A stretch of DNA of 64,000 nucleotides from Ditylenchus dipsaci (Eukaryota > Nematoda > Chromadorea > Rhabditida > Anguinidae), in assembly GCA_004194705.1 (NCBI GenBank), contig SADC01000052.1, positions 186,001 through 250,000 on the forward strand, read 5' to 3'. Below are positions 27,501 through 36,500 of the stretch, one piece after another (the first letter of the stretch is position 1; each line of letters opens with the position of its first letter). Made by a program: the position numbers and the translations under genes. The notes beneath the pieces are model-generated. The model was not told the origin of the DNA, did no database searches, and saw only the letters and a program-made list of their open reading frames with translations.

Positions 27501-30500
27501 TGAAGCTTACACTCGATTTAACGAAACTCTCGATTTAACGAACCTTTTTTGGAATCCCTACTGAATAAGTCACTCTCAATTTAACGAAACTTTCAATTTA
27601 ACGTGTTTTTGTTTAGCAGCACAAAATTTCCTGTTTCTGTTTTGTTCACCTGGGTTATTGTGCCCATCTCTTTGCATCGTTTTGTTGTATACCTCGTGAA
27701 CTATCTTCTCTTTTTACAGATTGAAAAATGAGCACTCCAAAGAAGCGTCGCGTGATCTCTGTATTTGAAAAAAAGGTCGTCATTGAAGCTGCAGAGAAAG
27801 AAAGCAACAAAACAAAACTCGCCAAGCAATTCGGTCTAGCCATAGGCACTCTCTGTGGTATTCTGTAAGATAAGGATGCAATCCTCAGTGTGATTGATGC
27901 GGGCAGCCAAGCAAAGCGGGTTCATCTCAAAGCGCGAAGACACGATCAACTAGAAGAGGCTCTCATCGTTTGGCACAAGCAACTCCGAAGTCAAAATGTT
28001 CCAGTGAGTGGAGATTTATTGAAGGCTTGGTTTTCGCACCCGTCTTTTATTTTTAGCAATTCGATAACTTTTAGGAGAAGGCTCTGGTAATTGCAACGTT
28101 GCTTGAAAAAGCCGACTTTAAAGCTAGTGTGGGATGGCTTACGAATTTCAAATGCGCCACGGAATACGCTTCAAAGAAGAACAGGAGGAGGCTGGAGCAA
28201 TCGATGTGGGATCTCTCAGCGAATGGCAGAATCTTGTCTTGCAGGAGGCTCTGGCTCAATTTTCACCAAACAATATTTTCAACGCTGATGAAACGGGTCT
28301 GTTCTGGCAACTACTCCCCAATAAGACGATGGCAATGAGAGGTTAGTTTGTTAGCTTGATTCCACTTGTTGTATTGACATGCATCTTCGTATCTGCAGGT
28401 GACAACTGCATTGGAGGGAAGAAAAGCAAGGAGCGTATAACAGTGCTTGTTTGTGCCAATATGTCAGGGACCGAGAAGCTGCCACTGCTAGTAATCAGAA
28501 GGTCTGTCAAACCACGCTGCTTTAAAAACAAAGAAGTGCTGGTTCATTATGAGGCTAATAGAAAGGACTGGATGACAGGTACCTCTGAATATAAGCAGAA
28601 GTTTTTAAATTGTATCTATGTTGATTTTAAAGGAACACTCTTCGAGGCTTGGTTAAGAAAGTGGGATAAAAAGCTAAAAAAGACAATCGCAAAGTGTTGT
28701 TATATCTTGACAATTGCTAGGAACACCCTCCCAACCTGAAGCTTGAATGCATCAGTATCAAATTATTTCCTCCTAACACTACTGCACTGTCACAGGTTTG
28801 CGTTTTAAAAGAATATGATCGATGAAAACAGATTTTCTATTTTACAGCCGATGGATCAAGGCGTGACACAGAATCTCAAAATCAAGTACAGAAAGCACCT
28901 TCTCAGACGCAGAATAGCTGAAATTATAGCTGGCAGTATCTACAAGGTTGGACTGCTTGACGTTCTCCATCTACTTCGAAGAGCCTGGGAGCAAGACGGC
29001 GGAGAAACAATTGAAAACTGATTTCGGCACGCTAACTTCATCCACAAGGTGAATTGCGAAATGCTTTGGGTAATTAAGGCTTCTCAAATTTAGGAGGGCC
29101 CTGGCGAATTCGAGTCGATTTACGAAAAACAAGTCATGGATGAGTTGATGGATGCTTGGACAGAACTTCAGCAGCTAGAAGGTGATGATCATGAAGCGAC
29201 GATGTCCGACTTCATTGGTGTGGATAATATGGTGATTACATGTAATTATCAATTACACGTTCTATCTTTCTTCGCACTAGTAAATTTTTTTCAAGGTGCG
29301 TCTCTTTCGCTGGCTGAAATCGTAGAAGATGTTTCGAGAGCGAATGGCACTGGCGACGAAGAACTGGATGTCGAAGAAATAGAAGTGGAAAAAGCGCCAA
29401 TATCTCGTTTCGATGCCCATCGTGCCTTCCTGATTGTCCAGCAATAGGTTGAAGAAAATTTTTGCGATCCTGCTGTGCTTGGTCTTAGTGATGCCTTAGA
29501 TGATGCCTTTTACAATGATCGGCAAAAGAAAATGAAGCAGTCGAGAATAACCGATTTCTTTGAATCTAATTTTTAAAAATTGTATGCGAAGTGTGCTGTT
29601 ATTGTTGATCCGATAAACTCTTATTGATTTAGCCTTGTTAAGCAAATACAGTCAACCTTTGATTTAACGAACATTTAAATAAAAATTGTTTGCCGACTCT
29701 CGATTTAACGAACCTTCGATTTAACGAAACTCTCGATTTAACGAACATTTCTGTCGGCCCCAGAGGTTCGTTAAATCGAGAGTTGACTGTATTTGTAAAA
29801 TTTACTAAAATCCCCTAAATTTCCGGAATCCTGGACCTTTTTGAGAACTTTTGGAGTTTTTAGTGAATTTCGCAAGTATGGTGATTCACAACCTTATGCT
29901 CAAAATATAGACCTTTTCTCTGGCATCAATTTGAGTATTAACTTGTAAACAAGAATATCCATGAAATCACTTAGAAAAACCATATGTAGCCAACTAATTA
30001 ATAAAAAATGTAACGGTTTTGGCTATAACGATTTTTGGCGCAAACAATTTTGGCGCAAACGGGGTAGAGCTTATTCTTGCTGTCAACCACTGATCGTTCG
30101 TTTTAATATTGAATGTTATTGTTCGACAATCAATCTATTTTGTTAGAAACTCTATTAACATAATTTTGAAGTGTTTTAGAATAAAGAACTCTACTTAACA
30201 GAAGACTCTATATAACATAACCTCTATATAACATAACATTTTCGTCGGTCCCTTGAGTTATGTTATGTAGAGAGTGGACTGTATATATATATCAAAATGT
30301 ACCCAAGGCTCTGGCTTTCATTTGAGCTATCATACAGATAAAAAGTTAGTATAAAGTTAAAGCTAGAATGTGAAAAACATTCTACAATATCCAATTCTAT
30401 GACATCTTCAATAGAACGGATATGGATTTTTTCTGGTGCAAAAAAATTTCTTTTTGGTGCAGAAAGATTTTTTTTGGTGCAAAAAAAAAGGTGCAAAAAA

Positions 30501-33500
30501 GCTTTTTTTGGTGCAAATATGATCTTTTTTGATGCAGAAAGATTTTATTTTGGTGCAAATCGCCGTGGTGCAAATTGAATTTTTTTTGGTGCAAATAATT
30601 TTCTTTTTGGTGCAAATTGAATCTTTTTTGGTGCAAATATGATCTTTTTTGGTGCAAAAAGATTTTATTTTGGTGCAAATCGCCGTGGTGCAAATTGAAT
30701 TTTTTTTGGTGCAAATAATTTTCTTTTTGGTGCAAATTGAATTCTTTTGGTGCGAATAGTATTTTTTTTGGTGCAAATAGTATTCTTTTTGTGCAAATAG
30801 TATTCTTTTTGGTGCAAATCGTATTCTTTCTGGATAATATTTTTTTGTCCGTATAATACTCGTTTTTGCCCATCGCGTATTTTTTGCCTGTAGGTTTTGA
30901 ATGTCCGTAGAATATCCGTTTTTGCCCGTAGATTTCTCTTTTCTATTTTTTTCTGCCTGTAGATTATAAAATTTTGCGGAAATTCGAATTTTGTGGTCAG
31001 AAAAGGACTTGGTTTGCTCAGAATCCCACCCTGAAATGGCCAAGTTGGTTTTTTGAAAGTTTATTGAAGGGGAGTAAAGTTATTGCGAAAATTAGATTGC
31101 GCGCATCAGATTCCCTTCGCGATTGGCTCAATCTCTCAAAATCCGAATTCTACAATTCAGAGCGACCTTTATTATTGGTTGAGGGTACCTAAATACTAGT
31201 TGGTAGTGGTTTTAAAGGGTGAGGTATACTTCATATACGCATTGCTTAAGTCACAGGTTTGACTACCACTGGCTGCACACCTTGTTTTCTCCGTCTATTT
31301 GCAAGTTTTGTGTCAAAACGATCCTCACACCCTTGGCTATCCAACAAGATTATCAGAGCAAGCTTTCACACTACTGAAGATTGTATTCAGCCTGAAGTAG
31401 GCTCGATTTCCGAAAATCGACGGTTTTCAGGGTTTTCTTCAATTAATTACATTGAAATTTTCTGACTTTTTTTTCACAAGTTACACTTTTTATACACCGA
31501 AATGTGGCGAAGAATATAGGCTTTCATTTGAGCTATCAAACAGAAAGAAGTAAGTATGAAGTTGAAGCTAAAATTCAAAAAATATCCAACGATTTTCAAT
31601 TCCATGCACTTTCCAATTCCATTCCATCCCACCCAGGGCTGTCACCAATATTTCGATATTATTCTGGAACTGACGTTTTTTGCAATTTTTATTTAGATAA
31701 TCATTAACAACCTTTTACTCAAAATGTAGCCCTGCTTCTTGGCGTCATTTTCAGTATATCACTGTGAATGATCATGTAAATTAAAACTGCGAAAAAACCT
31801 CAGTGCCAAAATAATACCGAAATCCTACTCCTCAAAAATATTCTATCCTTCCTTGGTCAAACCTTCGCTAGCTACCTTGTTTTTCTGTGGTGATTTTGGT
31901 TTGTTAAAATTTTTATCTGATTCACCATGAAATTCTAACTCTAGAAAGTCACTACACGCGTTGGTGAATAAATAAATAAAATTCGTATAGGTTCACGCTA
32001 TACAAATTTAATACGCATCATTGTGCATGGTTTCCTTTCATTCTGATGGTCATTCGCTTCAATTCGCAAAATTGAGGCAGTTTCTGACCGCAAAGCAGTG
32101 CTGTTAATGATTGCAATCTATTTCTCGACAGTTTTTGACTCTAGAAGAGAGATTAAGCCGATCGAAAAAGGATTCTGGACCGGTAGCAATAATCAAAATA
32201 TCCACGGATAAATCCGCGGATAGGGATAAATCCGCGGATAAAAAAATATCCGTAGCAATAATGAAAATATCCGCGGATAAAAATCTGTGGATACGGATTT
32301 TTATCCGCGGATTTTATCCGTAGCAATAATAAAAATATCCGCGGATTTTATCCTTATCCGCGGATTTTATCCGCTGATTATTGCTACCGGTCCTGATGCG
32401 CGCAATCTAATTTTCGCAATAACTTTACTCCCCCTTCAATAAACTTTCAAAAAACCAACTTGGCCATTTCAGGGTGGGATTCTGAGCAAACCAAGTCCTT
32501 TTCTGACCACAAAATTCGAATTTCCGCAAAATTTTATAATCTACAGGCAGAAAAAATAGAAAAAGAGAAATCTACGGGCAAAAACGGATATTCTACGGAC
32601 ATTCAAAACCTACAGGCAAAAAAATACGCGATGGGCAAAAACGAGTATTATACGGACAAAAAAAATATTATCCAGAAAGAATACGATTTGCACCTAAAAG
32701 AATACTATTTGCACCAAAAAGAATACTATTTGCACCAAAAAAATACTATTCGCACCAAAAAGAATTCAATTTGCACCAAAAAGAAAATTATTTGCACCAA
32801 AAAAAATTCAATTTGCACCACGGCGATTTGCACCAAAATAAAATCTTTTTGCACCAAAAAAGATCATATTTGCACCAAAAAAGATTCAATTTGCACCAAA
32901 AAGAGCTTTTTTGCACCAAATTTTTTTTGCACCAAAAAAATCGACATGACCCCTCAAATAACCCCCCACCAAATAACCCCCCTCAAATAACCCCCTGAAA
33001 TAACCCCCCCCCACCAAATAACCCGGGTTATTTAAGGGGGTTATTTGAGGGGGTTATTTGACAGGGGTTATTTGGGGTATGTTATTCAGGGTATATTTTG
33101 TCTTGAAGGGAAGTCATGTTATTTCGATATTTTTACCTGTTTCTTATCCCCTATCCTCCTGGAGGGTAGGTATCAACCCAAGAAGGTATCATCTTGGAGT
33201 AGCCGAAAATATTCGATTGTAAGAAAACTAAAATCTAACCATTGGTATTTCACCCAGAATCGGGAGCTGAACACGGTTTGATAACACCGAAACAGCAAAT
33301 TTATTATCCAAAACCTCAATACCAACGTACTTTTCTTTTTGAACACGAATTTAGATAATTTAGCTAATATATATTGAATAATATTTCCTTGAACCATTCT
33401 CGGCCCCAAATATCCCCAGGTACCCTGGAAAAGTACTCATCCTTGGGTACCTAATTCTCCTCCATGTAATTACTCCGCTGAAGCTATCATGCAGACTGAG

Positions 33501-36500
33501 AGTAAAATTTTTTACTTTTTCGGGTTCCAAAACCTGTTTTCTGGACTAATTTCGACATGCTGAAGATGGTTTAACAGTGGCTAAATGCCGTTTTGTATAA
33601 CATTTCTTGAGTTTTGGTAAAATCGATTATTTCCCAATACTTAAAAAAAACCATACAAAACCTTACTTAACTATTATCAAAAGATCTTCAGCATGTCCAA
33701 ATTAGTCCAGAAAACAGGTTTTGGAAGATGAAAACGGTAAAAAGTTTTTTCGCTTCAAGTGGACGACCACTTGGTTTTGTTGGCGCATGGATTACCTAGT
33801 ATAACTGAACTTGGATCATAGAAAAACATCTTAAATTTAAAAATCTCATTTCAAGACGAAAATATCACTACCCGGGTACCACTACACTGCATGAATTCCC
33901 CAACCTGTGTACGACCTGGCTACAACCAAACCAAGTGGTGGTCCACTTGGATCAGAAAAAATTTACGTTCTTCATGTTCCAAAACCGGTTTTCTCGACTA
34001 ATTCGGGTATGCTGAAGATGGTTTGATAGTAGTAAAACGCCGTTTTTTTCCGGGGATTTCTTGAGTTTTTCGTAAAATCAAGTTTTGGTAAAACCAATTA
34101 TGTCCGAATACTCAAAAATACCCGAGAAAACGGAGTTTTACCATTATCAAACCATCTTCAGCATGCCCGAATTAGTCGAGAAAACTGGTTCTCAAACCTA
34201 AAAAAAATAAAACAAAATCGCTCCAAACCAAGTGGATGACTACTTGGTTTGGTTGGTTGAGACTAAAAAATTTCAATTCCTGCAAAATTTTCACTGAACA
34301 TGAAGGTAAAAAAACTCATTGGTACACTGAAAGTGAGAGTAAAAGTAAGACTGAGAGGCGATTTTTTCCTGTTGGATACACGAAAGTGAGACATGAGAGT
34401 ACACGAGAGTGAGAGTTCGAGTCAGAGTGAAAGTGAAAGGGTAATCCACTAATTTGATACCGAGCTTCAGGGTAGATACCTACCTACCTTCCAGGTGGAT
34501 AAGGACGAGAAACAGGTCAAAATATCGAAATAACATGACTTCCCTTCAAGACAAAATCTACCCTGAAAAACATACCCCAAATAACCCCCCTCAAATAACC
34601 CCCTGAAATAACCCCCTTAAATAACCCGGGTTATTTGGTGGGGGGTTATTTCAGGGGGTTATTTGAGGGGGGGTTATTTGGTGGGGGGTTATTTGGGGTA
34701 TTTACGAAAAAAATCTTTTTGCACCAGAAAAATCCATATCCCAATAGAACTATCTCAGAACTATTAGGTAGTATCCTGGAACTGGCGTTTTTTCGCAATT
34801 TTAATTTACATACTCATTTACAACCTTACACTCAAAATGTAGCTCTGCTTCCTGCCGTCATTCTCAGCATAGGTTTCTATGGTTGCAATGATCATGTAAA
34901 CTGAAATTGTGAAAAAAGTCGGTTTCTAAATAATACCGAAATCCTACCCTCAATAGTACTCATTTCTTCCCGGGTCAAATCTTTGCTAACTACCTTGCTT
35001 TCTGAAGTGATTTTGGTGTGAAAAAATTTCTTTCTTGTTCCCATGAAATTCTGACTCTAGACAGTCACTAAACGCGTTGACAAATAATTAAATTGGTGGA
35101 GGCTCAGGCTATATAAATCTAAGTACGCATCATTTTAGCTCGTTTCCTTTTAATTCGGTGGTCATTTGCTCAAAATCGCGAAATTGAGGCAGTTTCTGAC
35201 AGCAAAGCAGTGCTGGAAATAGTTGCAATCGATCGCTCGATAATTTTTGGCCCTTAAAGTAAAAAACTTACTAAAAAGTAAATTAAAACACCCCCAGAGA
35301 GACTTGAACTTTCGACAACAGGCGATGCGTATATGAAGTTCTCGACGCTACTGGCTTATACCCCCCCCCCCCCCAAAAAGCTACTTTCTTATACCCCCCC
35401 CCCCCTAAAAAATCGGACCTACTGGCTTATACCCCCCCCCCCAAAACCGACTTTTTTGGGAGTGTCTAAAACCATTTTCATGCAATAATTTTGCCATAAA
35501 GGACCAGAAAAGCAGTTTAAAGGGGATTATGGGCTGTATTGGGAGGGGAAGGGAATAATACAGGGGCCACTTTTTTTAGCTGCTTTACCATGTTTTTCAA
35601 CTCGGGCCGTGGCAAAAATAGACTCTATGTGCATTTTATGATCAAGTGTACTTCTCGGAATCATGTCTAAGGTAAGTGTGTGCGCGCATCTCTTACTCTC
35701 AAGCCCCTGCGCCCCCGAAGGGGCGCAGGGGGCTTGTAGTTGAGATGCGCACACCCACATACCTTAGACACAAATCACTCGAAAGTGACTCTGGATGCAT
35801 GAAAAAACATGCATACCAGAGTTATTTATGCGGTAGGCCCCAGTATTCAAAACTATGTTCAACATCTTCGATTTTGCGACCGAAAAGGGTTTAACCCCCT
35901 CTTCAGGCCTGGGGCTACGAGCCAGAGGCTCAGCCATCCAAAAGTTTAAGAACAATCATCAGGATCCACCCGGCTGATCGGTCTGATCAGCTCGAGTAGT
36001 TATACTTTTCCGTGCACCACAAGTGGCTGGGTTTGAAAGCGCTTTTACTGCTTAGAGAATTAATACTCTTTGGTACTTATAAGCATTATAGAAGTGGCCG
36101 CTGTTTGGTCCCTTCCCTCCCAATACAGCCCATAATCCCTTTTAAATTGCTTTTCTAGCCTTTTTACGACAAAATTATTACTTAAAAATGATTTTCAGAC
36201 ACTCTGAAAAACTTGATTTTTGGGGGGGGGTATAAGCCAGTAGCGCCAAGTTCTCCCCCCCCCTTTAAACAAGTACCCAGATGCCCTGAATGATGGAATT
36301 TGAACATAGTTTTGTTAACTGGGGCCTATCGCATAAAGAAGCTCTAGCATGCATATTTTTATGCATCCAGAGTCACTTTCGAGTGATTTGTGTCTAAGTT
36401 ATGTGGGTGTGCGCATCTAAACCCCAAGCTACTTGCGCCCCGAAGGGAGCGCACGTGGCTAGGCGGGTTAGAGATGCTCGCACTCATTTACCTTAGACAT

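Larger units (their letters stand above)
26759..30281. mobile_element. Tigger-type element (TATATAACATAA ends), copy 1, split by another Tigger
   Basis: The ends CAGTCGACTCTCTATATAAC and TTATGTAGAGAGTGGACTG are flanked by TA. Without the insertion at 27406-29789 it is nearly the same as the intact 1136-bp copy at 59239-60374. It keeps only a C-terminal transposase piece (26878-27290) beginning [17 protein letters not shown]. It lies in the 10.7-kb Sin3 intron. Confidence 0.88.
30418..34741. mobile_element. MULE-like element with TTTGCACCAAAA arrays, 9-bp target duplication
   Basis: The ends GGATATGGATTTTTTCTGGT and CACCAGAAAAATCCATATCC are inverted. The nine bases CAATAGAAC flank both sides (30409-30417, 34742-34750). 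Subterminal arrays of the TTTTTGGTGCAAAT unit (30430-30830) and its inverse (32680-32940) face each other. The 9-bp duplication and long repetitive TIRs fit Mutator-like elements. No transposase is left; the long ORFs across the arrays are artefacts. A second element is nested at 32943-34706. The interior at 32195-32395 has ATCCGCGGATA repeats. Confidence 0.82.

Noticed and set aside
30397..31043. Long minus-strand ORFs (158 and 211 codons) rich in ICTKK/LHQK
   Set aside because: They read through the TTTGGTGCAAAT array in several frames and recur inverted at 32460-32998; repeat artefact.
32460..32998. Plus-strand ORFs of 176 and 75 codons
   Set aside because: Mirror image of the array at 30418-30900; low-complexity, no domain.
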